Below are positions 55,901 through 64,000 of a stretch of 64,000 nucleotides of DNA, in pieces (the stretch's first letter is position 1; each line of letters opens with the position of its first letter). The translations under genes and the position numbers were made by a program. The notes below the pieces were generated by a model. The model had not been told where the DNA came from. It searched no databases and saw only the letters and a program-made list of their open reading frames with translations. The DNA comes from Capniomyces stellatus (Eukaryota; Kickxellomycota; Harpellomycetes; Harpellales; Legeriomycetaceae): the NCBI GenBank assembly GCA_001661515.1, contig LUVW01000014.1, positions 62,001 through 126,000 of the forward strand. The letters run 5' to 3'.

Positions 55901-56787
55901 CCCCCTTCCCCCTCCCCCTCCCCTTCCCCACTCTGATCCATACAAAAGTCAAACCCTAATCCAATCCAGCTCCATATCGTTCTCATTACCTCAGCTTCGT
56001 TTTTTAGAACCATATCCCCACTCCTGCTTGCCCATGATAGTGCCTCAGTAGCGTAAAACACATCTCCACACTCCCTCGCATCCATCAACACCTGAACCAT
56101 CTCTACACAGTCAGTCTCGCTAAAGCTGCTTTTGCCAGGTCCATGTATCTTCTCTACAATCGCCACCGATATGCCTAAACACGATATCAGCCGGAGTAGC
56201 GCCTTGAATATCCTCACGTCTTTGTCTAGATTATTGCATAAATCACGGACGGCATCCCACAAGCACTCACAATGCTCAAGTACATACTTTTCCTCCATCT
56301 GTTCTACTACATTTTCAATCGCTGCCAATCTACGCTCCACGCTTATATTCTCCAAGCTCAAATCCCCCAAATTTGCGACTATCTCTCGTGCATCCACCAA
56401 CGGCACTTTTAAATCCTCCTCTACCTCTATTCTTGCTCTGCCTTCTACATCATCGTGCTTTGGTATCTGCATTAATTGCTCTCCACTTTTTGACTTTTGA
56501 AGCTCTTTTGGGTTTCTTTTGTACCCTGCTTTCAAACTCTGCTCATCAACTGACTGTATGTTGCTAGCATCCCCACTGCTTCCAAATGTTTCGTCTTCTC
56601 GTTTTTTGTCCTTTCGAACATCTAAAGTCGTGGTGTTTCCTCCTCTATTTTTTGTTACTAGCTTGAAAACATTGCTAAAAACCGAACTTATACTCGTGTT
56701 TATGTTTTCCTTTGCATTTGTACTGTTGTTATTTTTTAAATTCCCGGCGGCCTTATTGTTAGCGCTTTTTTCATCCCCACTACTCAT
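49918..56787 (-). CDS. Tuberin (TSC2) Rheb GTPase-activating protein
   Basis: This is a tuberin homologue, which with hamartin (TSC1) forms the GAP for the Rheb GTPase and restrains TORC1. A single uninterrupted frame gives 2,289 residues (human 1,807), starting at the ATG at 56787. About 1,600 residues of helical, HEAT-like tuberin N-terminus with long acidic and Ser-rich insertions come first. The C-terminal Rap-GAP domain (about 1690-1860) contains YWAFLRGLGKVSRLREV, YHGGLDTSGKD, IVFHVATMMPN, and HVGNDYVHIVFNES with the catalytic Asn thumb, then FNYVQIIVTPGDI. These match the TSC2 subgroup rather than Rap1GAP or RALGAPA. After it come about 400 residues of low-complexity Ser/Asn-rich sequence ending in a Gln-Glu repeat. 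The lack of introns in 6.9 kb is unusual beside intron-rich neighbours. TSC1 and Rheb are not in the window. Confidence 0.93.
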   Translation of the reverse strand: MSSGDEKSANNKAAGNLKNNNSTNAKENINTSISSVFSNVFKLVTKNRGGNTTTLDVRKDKKREDETFGSSGDASNIQSVDEQSLKAGYKRNPKELQKSKSGEQLMQIPKHDDVEGRARIEVEEDLKVPLVDAREIVANLGDLSLENISVERRLAAIENVVEQMEEKYVLEHCECLWDAVRDLCNNLDKDVRIFKALLRLISCLGISVAIVEKIHGPGKSSFSETDCVEMVQVLMDARECGDVFYATEALSWASRSGDMVLKNEAEVMRTIWSWIGLGFDFCMDQSGEGEGEGEGGIYGDVSAEIGMDKLVLLKMGMEMGQGVEAEVEAEMDTDIKMEINNIMIGNRILDKGVEAMSHLAEKTYALLSDAKVGQMLVDLCIKGEKIFLLERKQRIGIEGVKYMKRFAQLLRAVVGHGSILYRALERIVRLTCLIITDGEYREVATEIATSVFLSCYIYEVTECMEGIILNGDMELMTPLKLAGNSLEGLQLGHGASIDKSAHRAIIYGVVYVITNIMAPEMDRFFFYRRGTAIFLRILLNCSQIELHYSKLGVELEARDERDPVSGKWVFQRNILKYFKAFIENAQLAELHVAHYGFYYDILDRVVISVKENEASGLESESSQQLLKDLYSLLGASANVYLTKTNTGLTETKENLARVILQTIKMSDFPDDLAVSLFSMNDEAENSTNVGGHSLESIAVGIDVFFLNPKKGTEVRRKVIGLLKKKLLESPEAFHNEVGSSILNKISARQQLEKDLFIVESLVAIMEQVLLRDAPGKFRKAMEMVKRVIEAAVSEQPQSLEPEKSLLGLGSESGAGTGTSTSTGTSTNTGLGSLQVNVGLGVSSGVRASSERIASIQRLASKPTIFNMKKSRGSSILKTRPPQSATEESSAGRSLGSSEAKASVSRGSAGDEDQDQDQDQSENEVEGGIKGRGRRGSGEADIGDESEEMVSEESKRKAVDMGIYASHALFRALATRLSGNRLSRNYAASYYIKEDEKEKKTENDNRVESDNRVEREEEEEMLVSSELTAELMRTIQKISVNQKVNFKVRMVLLKCILMIRSDMHNTIYMLENVGISNVFGWKPIVRHPVFTEEIHNNHSNMSLDSKLASNILPMYKEYGVFSASEYLEDITTLLATDNSLELMEFVLTGLEIQLSNTYLFEACSEPIKKLVTYMTTALDEGKLGTQVQVQVHGNAYVSGRLTSTQRIRLYVMGYRLLSRLVLYKNLIPVHLKHKMVQSFQNGLSKGSHLTARLCIHALNICMLELPDTFRKLLPSILSRLVQTFSAIAMNVHILEFVSALARQPELCVNLVPDEFRTILQIALNYIKSTNANKARNTQSQSQLQNQTNSNSNSNSNSNSNPNSPFNPSDRDSNPSSFAMSGLRQNSLKPEPSPSAANKAGGMQGSTNSKDGYNKEPEVNLSFWGESPSFLYENDIHNDEASIHYVLIMAFQAIDILYIINKPDFKLKLIDPVLQGLLASNGDRSSLTEINQVSIDMLFRFLFMSNDQALADGQAIEENDLGETKDFSWIQGSGVTIIRAQVSGPLAQVISQRPSGFMSRIVDLPAMAKEYMCQANKPTGEPGTSSTDASQSSAFDSEMTSIYSLPNETPASANIDVLPVSSINRLLHGDVISIPTKNRPIHFPILMNPQRCFVDDLISTYPRFIGIDRPMQISIGAPRVQRTLTTLRFSPSIDTHKIGVIYVGPKQSGENEILRNTHGSAAYWAFLRGLGKVSRLREVKGYHGGLDTSGKDLDGRFCITWKDTVSHIVFHVATMMPNVENLPTNANTQHQKKAHVGNDYVHIVFNESEQHYDFNTISSQFNYVQIIVTPGDISVSDKDTMQMPNQPPAQDSHKNGERLYWVRTQISPEIPPIGPAMHPKLVTLSALPGLVRIAAIHANIFVQVFLAIKRQTPGEHVSNWRQRLRAFNRLKEGALASTTNTLPSSANNTILKSATYPSDNDYSRNASTLSGVNSLPVPIVCFNPESPADAFAQLANAQSSSSHAQGVVLDDRPGSLSSIPANPLASTSVRKLSGSVLKSDGLGNHLSKIDIPSNSIQLLNTTNSNALDSNATPATQKIEGQSKLQNNTSNFNSSSSPNTSVSNPRRNSSLNYGQSLGRKRVAILPGSFEPPLNPNSNDSNATSGSSNPRSISENFINKTPVPSSARSSSVAGLNFLQPNTSFATDSGVGGRRDTNTPLVDKSVSPAMISSLISGQTGFNHLQNSDHLQQQQEQEQEQEQEQEQKQKQQQGTSNVSLIDEFCLQGIDLDNPNLSAADLVSTISLRLGTGPSW
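50059..50116 (-). repeat. Gln-Glu repeat in tuberin C-terminus
   Basis: A ttcttg/ctgttg hexamer array encodes QQQEQEQEQEQ-type repeats close to the tuberin C-terminus. It is in frame and length-variable in appearance. Confidence 0.85.
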
Positions 56788-59700
56788 TTTCACTCAAGAC
56801 CTTGCTCTTCCTTTAGATTCAGAATCTAAAGCACTTGAACAACCTTTGATCGTGGCCTCAACCTAGTCCTATTTAAATAAAGGCCAACTGTGCAGGGGAA
56901 ATGAGAGGTGAAGGTGGATTAAACCTTCCTTTTACTTTGTTGTTTTTTTGTTTTATTGCTTTTTATGTTTCTTTTTTTTTGCTTACAAACAAATATTTGT
57001 AAATTTGTCACCTTTTTTTTGCTACGCTATTTTAAAATGATCAAGTCAAAAATTCTAATTTCGGTGATAGATTTACTGACTTGTTTTGAAATATCATATT
57101 CTGTCTCTTGAAAAAGTAATTCACAGGATATATATATATATATGTACCTCATATAACTGAATAAGCCCACTCAAACTGGGCTATAATTTGCATTTAATTA
57201 TATGCTAATTCTACTCGAGCTTGAAGATTCTTTTAATTGTTTTTTCGGTTGTTGTACTTTTGCTTTATGCCCTTGATTTATTAAGCTGATTTTTTTTGGG
57301 ATTTAAATAGCTAATTATTGCAACTAAGCTATGTTTTGAAATAATCATATTTCGAAATTCCCCAATTTCCTCTAGCAAACAAATCTCGAATTTAATTTAC
57401 TTTGGAGCTAAATTCATTTAAATCTTTGATAAAAAAAATGATTCAATTGAATCTCAGCCAAAATTACTTCATTAATAAATCTTAACTAAGGTTTAACTCT
57501 TTAACCAAACTGCGGCAAATTAAATTCCACACTCATCTCTTTCCCAATTATGACAGGTCTTGCTTTTTTCAGTTTAACTCTTTTCGTTTTCTTTATTGAA
57601 TTAAAAAAGCGTTTCTTTTCTTCTTTTGGTTTCACACAAAAAAATTCAATTGGGTATAAGGGACTCTTACCACTTCAACCTTGCTTGTACTGATCGAACT
57701 AATATAACTGCAATACTACTCTATTCATAACACCAATCTGAATTCATAGAACCATACGAGTTTTTACTGTTCCTTTTTATTTACCTTAAATTCGAAATGT
57801 TATAACAGATTCCAGATCAACATTCAGTTAAATCTTGTTACTACCATCACCACAATTCCCAATATGCGACCAGTTTCAAGCACAAAGTCTTAAATGCAGC
57901 CATTCTTAATATCTCTATGATTTTAACTTGATGCAAGTAGAGTACTTGATTATCAAGAGTCTCCTATCAAGGTCGCACTAGTCGCACAATTACCATATCA
58001 CTATCGTACTCATCCAAAAAGCATCCAAGTTGACGAATAGCTCTATCAGTACGCTTGTTATGGCTGATCACAAATTATTACTATTTAAGTAGCTCCCACT
58101 CCCACCAAGCTAACCTTTTCTCAATCTTTTTTTTTTTGCTGGCATTGAAATTACAAATCCATCCACATAAATTCTAGCACAGTTATCGGCGTTTTATTAA
58201 TAAAGCAGCTAGATGCTGATGGCTTAATACGACGATTGTAGCATATTCAATAACCAAGGCATAGACATTTTAGTAAAGGCGCCAAGTCAAAGTGCTATAT
58301 AGCGCAGCTAACCGGTCTCTAAAATTTGCGATACTCCCAAGTTGATCAATTTAGTCATCCATCCACCTTGACATTTTATTTTATTTTATTGAAATCCACC
58401 TTGACATTTTAAATCGGATGGTTGGTTATACATTAATAAAAAAAATTTAGTCAGGGTTTTTGAAATGAGTTTCAAATTCCAATTTATTCTTTTCTCCGGG
58501 TTTTTGATTTATGTGGTTCATTGGCAGCAAAACCAACGTAATAATATTTCTCCCGAATGCAACTTTTATTTCATAAAGTATTTTTTTTTTTACGTTTAAA
58601 ATTAAAGTTTTATAACATATTTTCTGGAATATGTGGGTAAAATAAGAGCATTTCAGTTAGTGCAAGTAAGCGACACTGCGATATATTTGGTTAAATAAGC
58701 TCATGGAATGTTTAATTGTTTAAAGTGGGGTTCTAAATCACAAATCATAGGAGCCAAAACATTTGGGGATTTCTAATCGCCTGGCAGTAATAGTTAATAC
58801 CTTTTCTCGACTTTTTTTAGCTGTGTTTATTCGATATAAAGTTTTAAGATTATTATCGGATTTTGATATCTTATACGCTGACGCCATTGTCGGATAGATT
58901 CGTACAATGCTTACAATTTATTTTTGTTGGATTTAGAATAAATATATTTTATTGAGATTTAATGTATGATTTTATTTTCTTTGAAATCTACTCAAAGTCG
59001 CTCTTTTGGCGCAATTTGCTTTTCAAGCGAAAGATTGTGTCCTTATACCAGCGCTACTAGTGAAACGCTCAGGCACTAAGAGGTTTGGCTTTCATCGTGG
59101 ATGCATAGCATTTTTTATAACAAAACGGCTATTGAATACCTTTGAGAATTTCTAAAACCGCCTGTTTAAAAAAAGTTAGCTATTGGAATATAGTAACTAA
59201 ACTTTTTGTTGCATTCTTACAATCCATGCTTTTTATTTTGAAGTAAAAAGCCATTTTAACTTATTTATTAGTTGAGGACATCTATTTTAAGCGCAATTAG
59301 CCTAAACCGGTGGAGTTTACGGTTAAAATATTGAAGCTGAAGCCAAAATACTCGAATAGGACTTTTCGATGGAAATCGTATTTACTTTGCCCACAGATTT
59401 CTGCTTTATAGTTTTATCAGGGCAGTCAGTACAACATAGTATAGCGGTTACAATTACCGAAGACAAAAGACATAGTTGATATGATATTGCAAGCGTGTAT
59501 AATAAAACAGTGTATTTTGAGCGAGTACACAATGTAAATCCAAGTTTCATAAATTCACAGTGTACAAAGTATATTTTGCATCAGTTTTAGCTGTGTAATA
59601 CTGAAGGATCGAGCATTTATCAACCAAACACATATTGGTATGTAAACGATGTTATACAATTGCTAGCTAGAGCCAAATTGTTTGAAAGAGAATCAAATGT

Positions 59701-60611
59701 ATACCAAGTTGTAAGGTTGTAATTGAGACCCAGGAGCTAAACATGATGAATGTACAATTGATAGGAGTTTCTTTTTTTTGTATTTTCTTTACGACTGAAC
59801 AAAAATGTTGAAATGCATACAGGTTTATTAAACTTATAATGCTTTAAATGTAAATTATGAGCAAGCAACAGTTAATAGACTTATTCTCGAATGTTCTAGA
59901 TATTTAAAGTCTCACGATTTAGAATATCCCCCGCTCTCAAACAAACTGTAAAGCAAACATCGTTCCAATTGCAAATAATTGGGACGAGTGTTTTTATTGC
60001 TACCAAGTTAATATTGTCTATTTATAATTTTCGAAAATTGCTTAAAAATAAGCTGATATCATTGGAAGCGCTCAGGCTCGAGCTTAAATAAGGTAATTGT
60101 AATAGTAAAAGTAAAAATAAAATCAAGGTTGACCAGGGCTTGGCCAATAATCAATTAACAAATAAACCAACTACGCATTATGAATTGACAAAAAAGATTC
60201 TGGTGATTAACCAGCTGATAATACTTGGCATTAGGTGAATTTGATAATTAAGTTATGCCAAATAAATACCAAAAACCAAAAACCTAAACAAAGTTCAACA
60301 GAAATGAATATAAATCAGGTTTGCTCTCTAGAAAAATAAACAATATAAAACAACAGTTTGTCGACAATTAATAGCCGAGAAAGAGTAGAGAGACAATAAA
60401 CAAATAAAGTTTGAAATCGCCTTTCTTGAATTTTAAACATTCACCCGAAATTAGTTTTAGAAAATCTAATAGAGAAAACAGCACCGAGAAAACAGTATAT
60501 AGTATATCTACAAAAGACAGAAAATTTATAGATTCACTTCTTGAAAGCATATGAGCACAATTTTATTGACAACTACTATCCAGCAAATAGAATAAAGATT
60601 TGATAAAGAAA
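56788..60611. other. Gene-poor region, 3.8 kb
   Basis: AT-rich DNA between tuberin and the BI-1 gene, which diverge, so both promoters lie here. Features seen: a direct repeat of tccaccttgacatttta (58362-58378 and 58395-58411) separated by ttttatt units; an AT dinucleotide run near 57130-57143; and one small ORF with a hydrophobic segment (listed separately). No other gene is supportable. Confidence 0.5.
59323..59550 (-). CDS. Hypothetical small membrane or secreted protein, 75 residues
   Basis: An ATG-started frame encodes a short basic N-terminus (MKLGFTLCTRSKY) followed by about 28 hydrophobic residues (VLLYTLAISYQLCLLSSVIV and onward) and a polar tail with two more Cys. The shape is that of a signal anchor or a small secreted protein. 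There is no family match, no paralogue in the window, and chance is a real possibility in AT-rich DNA. Confidence 0.2.
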   Translation of the reverse strand: MKLGFTLCTRSKYTVLLYTLAISYQLCLLSSVIVTAILCCTDCPDKTIKQKSVGKVNTISIEKSYSSILASASIF

Positions 60612-61756
60612 ATGTACAGCAGTACAGGTAACAGTAGCTGGTCTAATCGTAGACAACAGCAGTCACCTCCGTCATACTCGGAATCATTTGGCTCGGGCTT
60701 TAGTAAGAATAAAGATTCGAGTGGTAACTATGGTTATGCAAAGCAGGAAAGCTTTGTTGCACAGTCGCCACTGGTTGTCAGAATGGGTAAGTGTAAACGG
60801 TATAATGGCGTTTAAAATAATATATACAAGCGAATAGAGATGAAGAGAAAGCGGATGAAGGGTGGATGAGCAAGCGAGTGAGGTCAACTGTGTTTGGTGT
60901 TGTAACTAACATATTTGTTTTACTATTTGTGTAGCGTTTATCAGAAAAGTATACTCGATACTCCTAATTCAGGTTTTATCAACGGCTTTGGTAACTGGGA
61001 TAATCTTGACAAACATGAACGTACAGTATTGGCTGTTGACAAAGTAAGTAATTAAGTGTTGTTTTTGACCTGCGTTTATGTTGACTGATGTAAAATGGCA
61101 CCAAGAAGCAATAAAAAAAAATGTTTAAAGATAAAAATAACAAGAGAAGGTGGAAGAGAGTTAGTCAATTAAACACATGTATCTATTTTAATTGTAGTAT
61201 ATCGGGAGTAATGACATTGGGCTTAATCGGCACTTTTGGTTCGATGGCAGGATTGAACTTTTATAAAAAATCGTACCCGATGAACATGATACTACTTTCG
61301 ACTTTTACATTCTTTGAGGCTTTGACGGTGGGAGTGGCGCTATCAGGATATTCAGGGCAATTTGTGTTCAGAACATTTGGGCTGACACTTGGGACATTTT
61401 TGGCATTGACATCCTACACCGTCCAGTCGCGAAAAGACTTTTCAGAGCTTGGATCGATTCTGAAACTTGGTTTAGTTTCAATCGTAATGTTTGGATTTGT
61501 CCACATGATCATTCCATTTGGTTCACTGATTGAATTTGCAGTTTCATTTTTTGGATTGGCAATTTTCAGCGGTTTCATAGTGTATGACACATACATGATT
61601 ATGAACAGAGTTAGCCCTGACGAGTATATCGCAGCTAGTTTAAGTTTGTACTTGAATATGTTGAATTTGTTTATGGAGTTGGTGAAGATCCTTGGCAAAA
61701 ATGATAGAGAGGAGGAGAGAAGAAGAAACAGAAGGTCAAGAGAAGACAGAGATTAG
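60612..61756 (+). CDS. BAX inhibitor-1 family (TMBIM/Lifeguard) membrane protein
   Basis: This is a seven-transmembrane calcium-leak/stress protein of the BI-1/TMBIM family, called Bxi1/Ybh3 in yeast, acting in ER, Golgi or vacuolar membranes. Exons are 60612-60786, 60935-61043 and 61198-61756, giving 280 residues. The N-terminus is a Ser/Gln/Pro-rich cytosolic tail (QQQSPPSYSESF). The first membrane segment begins FIRKVYSILLIQVLSTAL, followed by MTLGLIGTFGSMAG, FEALTVGVALSGYSG and TLGTFLALTSYTVQSRKDFS. The signature IYDTYMIM-like motif near the end reads FIVYDTYMIMNRVSPDEYI, containing the conserved Asp, and then SLYLNMLNLFMELVKIL. A highly basic/acidic C-terminal tail (REEERRRNRRSRED) follows. 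Introns have GTAAGT donors in phases 1 and 2. The domain is complete. Confidence 0.95.
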
Positions 61757-62521
61757 GGTGTTGCAGACACTATTGTACTTTACACATTTCTATTATTTAC
61801 CCAACTTGCAAATTTTATACTCCTTGTCGAAAATCGGTGGAGTTTGGTTTTAGTTTTAGCTTTATTGTTATTCTATTAGACTTTTATAGTATCAGTAAGA
61901 CATTTTGATAAACCAAAATAAAGGGGTTTGAAAGAAAATATTAGTTACTAAGAAGGAAAAAAAAAACAATTGGTTGGCCAATAGTAAGTAAGAAATCGAA
62001 ATAAAAAAATCTGATCAAAAAAATAAAAATAAAAAGGTAAAAAAATAAATTAAGCTAAAATTTTTTTTTTTTTCAAATGGATTTATAATTTAAATAGTAG
62101 AATTTAAAAAAATAATTGTTAATAATGTTGATTGACCGAATTTAGTTAAGAGAATAAGAGTGAGAAAGAAAAAAAAAGTTGAATTTGAGCACGAAGGAAC
62201 ATAAAGGTTAGCAAAGATTTTTTTTTTACAAGAGATTTTTTTTTGCTACAAGTATAGAGATTTATAAAGTTAACATTCGGGGCTTGTGAAAGAGTTTGAA
62301 TATTTTTTTTCAAGATTAGATGATTTATAGGTTATAAAGCAAAAGGAATTAGGATAGAGCAAAGTATTTTATAGAAGGACAGTTTTGACAAAGAAAATCA
62401 AAAGTGAGGCAGCATAAAAACAGATCAAAAAACAGATAAAGAAAGAAGTCGAGTTAAAAAAAAAAAAAGAAAACATAATAGATAAAAAAAGGGGATAGGT
62501 TTAAAGAAAAGCAAAGATATA
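61757..62521. other. Spacer between BI-1 and UTP22
   Basis: An AT-rich spacer between two plus-strand genes, with many A- and T-runs (for example about 62061-62074). Polyadenylation signals of the AATAAA type occur near 61917-61922 (aaataaag). Nothing else is seen. Confidence 0.5.
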
Positions 62522-64000
62522 ATGGCGAATTCATTAAAGAGAAAAAACCAAAGTCTGAAGACAGATATTGACAAAAAGACCAAGATTGTAAATACAAAAA
62601 AGCAAAAGGAAAATGAGAGAGTAGAAAAGGAGGAAAGGATTTCGGAATCAGAATCAGGATTAGATTCGGAATCAGATTCAGATTCAGATTCAGAGGAGGA
62701 AGAGGAAGAAGAAGAGGAAAATGATAGCAGATTTGCAACTGATAGTATGGGTAACAAGTATGAGGAAGAGTTTGAAGAGGAAAACTCGGAGGGTAAGAAG
62801 GGGAAGAAGGGGGCGAATGGGGTAGGGGAAAGCAGGATGGGAGTTCCAAGTGTGGAAGAGTTGAGGAATATGAAGGAGGCACCAATGCTGTTCAAGTCGA
62901 ATATGTTTATGCTTCATATTGAAGAGATGTTGAAGGAAACAAGAGTGAACGTACAGACGTCAAAGACGCGCAAGTTGGAGGCGGTGATAAAGCAGATAGA
63001 AGGGGTGTTGAGGGGGAGTGAGGAGGTTGAGGAGATGGGATTGAAGCAGGCGATTCAAGGGATTTATGTCAAGGGTAAGAAGCAGAAGATTGAGGAGGAC
63101 ATGGAGTACAAGACACCGTATTTACCGATTCCAAAGGAGACAAAGAACCTGAAGGTGGGGTATAAGAGTCCGGAGAGCGTATCGGTAGTGGGATCGTTTG
63201 CGTTAGGGTTGGCGGTGCACACGAGAAATGGGATGAATGTGGATGTGGCGGTAACGATGCCAAGCAGTTTGTTTGTGGAGAAGGACTATATGAACTATAG
63301 GTACTTTTACAAGCGGTCGTTTTACTTGGAATGTATGATGTTTAGTTTGTTGAAGGACAAGGAGCTTGGGGAGAAGGTGGAGTTCAGCTATGGGTGCTTG
63401 AGGGGAGATAAGAGGTTGCCTATAATAGTGGGGAGGCTTAAGACAAAGAGTGGAAAGCAAGGGGCAAAAGACAGCTTGGAGAACAAAGGGGCGATTCGGC
63501 TGATACCGTGTGTTTCAAGCACAACGTTTGCGAGACAGAAGTTTGGGCCTGGCAAAAACAATGTGCGCAAAGGGTTTTTGGAGGGTTTGAATGGGGAAGA
63601 GGGTAATGTGGAGGGCGGAAGAGGTGGGGATGGAGATGTGGAGATGGGAGAAGCAACGCCAATGTACAACTGTGCGTTGGTGGCAGAGAGCCAGTACTTT
63701 ACACACATGAACTACCTGCACAGCATGAACAAGCAGTGTAGAGGGTTTGGAGAGGCGGTGCTTCTTGCAAAGGTGTGGCTGAGTCAAAGAGGGTTTGACA
63801 AGGCAAGCAGGGGGGCGGGTACGGGGGATAGCGAGAGAGAAAGCGGGATGAATGGATTTGTGATGTCGATGTTGATTGGGTGGTTGATTGGCGGGAGCAG
63901 AGGGGGAGAAACAGCAGGAGTTCCGGTGTCAGGCACGGGGCTGAGTTCGTACCAGCTGTTCAAGAACCTGATGGTTTTTATCAAGGAGTATTTTGGGAAG
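62522..64000 (+). CDS. UTP22/NRAP U3 snoRNP component, 5' part
   Basis: The frame opens at ATG 62522 and stays open to the last base, giving 493 residues of a gene cut by the right edge. It encodes a nucleolar Nrap/Utp22 protein, part of the small-subunit processome (UTP-C module with Rrp7), built on repeated nucleotidyltransferase-like folds that have lost catalysis. The N-terminus has a Lys-rich stretch and a Ser-Asp/Glu acidic tract (SESESGLDSESDSDSDSEEE) typical of nucleolar proteins. Family signatures are VPSVEELRNMKEAPMLFK, VSVVGSFALGLAVH, VDVAVTMPSSLFVEKDYMN, YRYFYKRSFYLECM, and FGEAVLLAKVWLSQRGFD. Full-length relatives have about 1,150-1,250 residues, so well over half lies outside the window. 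No intron is seen in this part. Confidence 0.93.
   Translation, partial: MANSLKRKNQSLKTDIDKKTKIVNTKKQKENERVEKEERISESESGLDSESDSDSDSEEEEEEEEENDSRFATDSMGNKYEEEFEEENSEGKKGKKGANGVGESRMGVPSVEELRNMKEAPMLFKSNMFMLHIEEMLKETRVNVQTSKTRKLEAVIKQIEGVLRGSEEVEEMGLKQAIQGIYVKGKKQKIEEDMEYKTPYLPIPKETKNLKVGYKSPESVSVVGSFALGLAVHTRNGMNVDVAVTMPSSLFVEKDYMNYRYFYKRSFYLECMMFSLLKDKELGEKVEFSYGCLRGDKRLPIIVGRLKTKSGKQGAKDSLENKGAIRLIPCVSSTTFARQKFGPGKNNVRKGFLEGLNGEEGNVEGGRGGDGDVEMGEATPMYNCALVAESQYFTHMNYLHSMNKQCRGFGEAVLLAKVWLSQRGFDKASRGAGTGDSERESGMNGFVMSMLIGWLIGGSRGGETAGVPVSGTGLSSYQLFKNLMVFIKEYFGK

Noticed and set aside
49525..58545. Loose similarity between about 49525-49570 and 58505-58545 (gtggtttattgg versus gtggttcattgg context)
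   Set aside because: Only about 30 imperfect AT-rich bases; not enough to call a dispersed repeat.

Overview
This is a fungal nuclear window. Evidence: short GT-AG introns in most genes, AT-rich intergenic DNA, one eukaryotic tRNA, a fused alpha-beta tryptophan synthase, and the fungal set PTC2-type PP2C, Rud3-type golgin, Utp22 and Jjj1. NIPSNAP, tuberin and Ars2/SERRATE, absent from or reduced in budding yeast, point to an early-diverging lineage. A secreted trypsin and very AT-rich spacers would fit Kickxellomycotina/Harpellales (arthropod-gut fungi), but that placement is inference.

Left third (1-24.6 kb): the first exon of a PP2C phosphatase leaves the left edge. A gene-poor stretch follows, with one GC-richer, hairpin-rich island ending in a 14-T run (about 2490-2877). 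Then come Ars2/SERRATE, a Rud3-like golgin with a C-terminal GRAB domain, an unrecognised protein and a small coiled-coil protein, a seven-intron AP-1/AP-2 beta-adaptin, tRNA-Lys(UUU), SRP19 (an assembly gap lies in one of its introns) and TRP5.

Middle (27.4-39 kb): a NIPSNAP-family mitochondrial protein, a JJJ1/DNAJC21 ribosome-biogenesis J protein, and two tandem DUG1/CNDP2-type M20 dipeptidases. The two dipeptidases share six-exon structures of identical exon length, but their sequence identity is patchy, as expected from gene conversion. About 9 kb with no supportable gene follows, carrying several minisatellites.

Right (48.2-64 kb): an intronless secreted trypsin-like protease, an intronless 2,289-residue tuberin (TSC2), a gene-poor 3.8 kb, a BAX-inhibitor-1 family membrane protein, and the 5' part of UTP22/NRAP, which runs off the right edge.

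The genes are individually transcribed housekeeping genes and do not form an operon-like system. Several exons are too short to show as open reading frames and were placed by splice signals, reading phase and family alignment. I found no obviously new multi-gene system. The best leads are the mosaic dipeptidase pair, the structured-RNA-like island, a GC-AG intron in beta-adaptin, and the repeat-filled stop-containing segment of Ars2.
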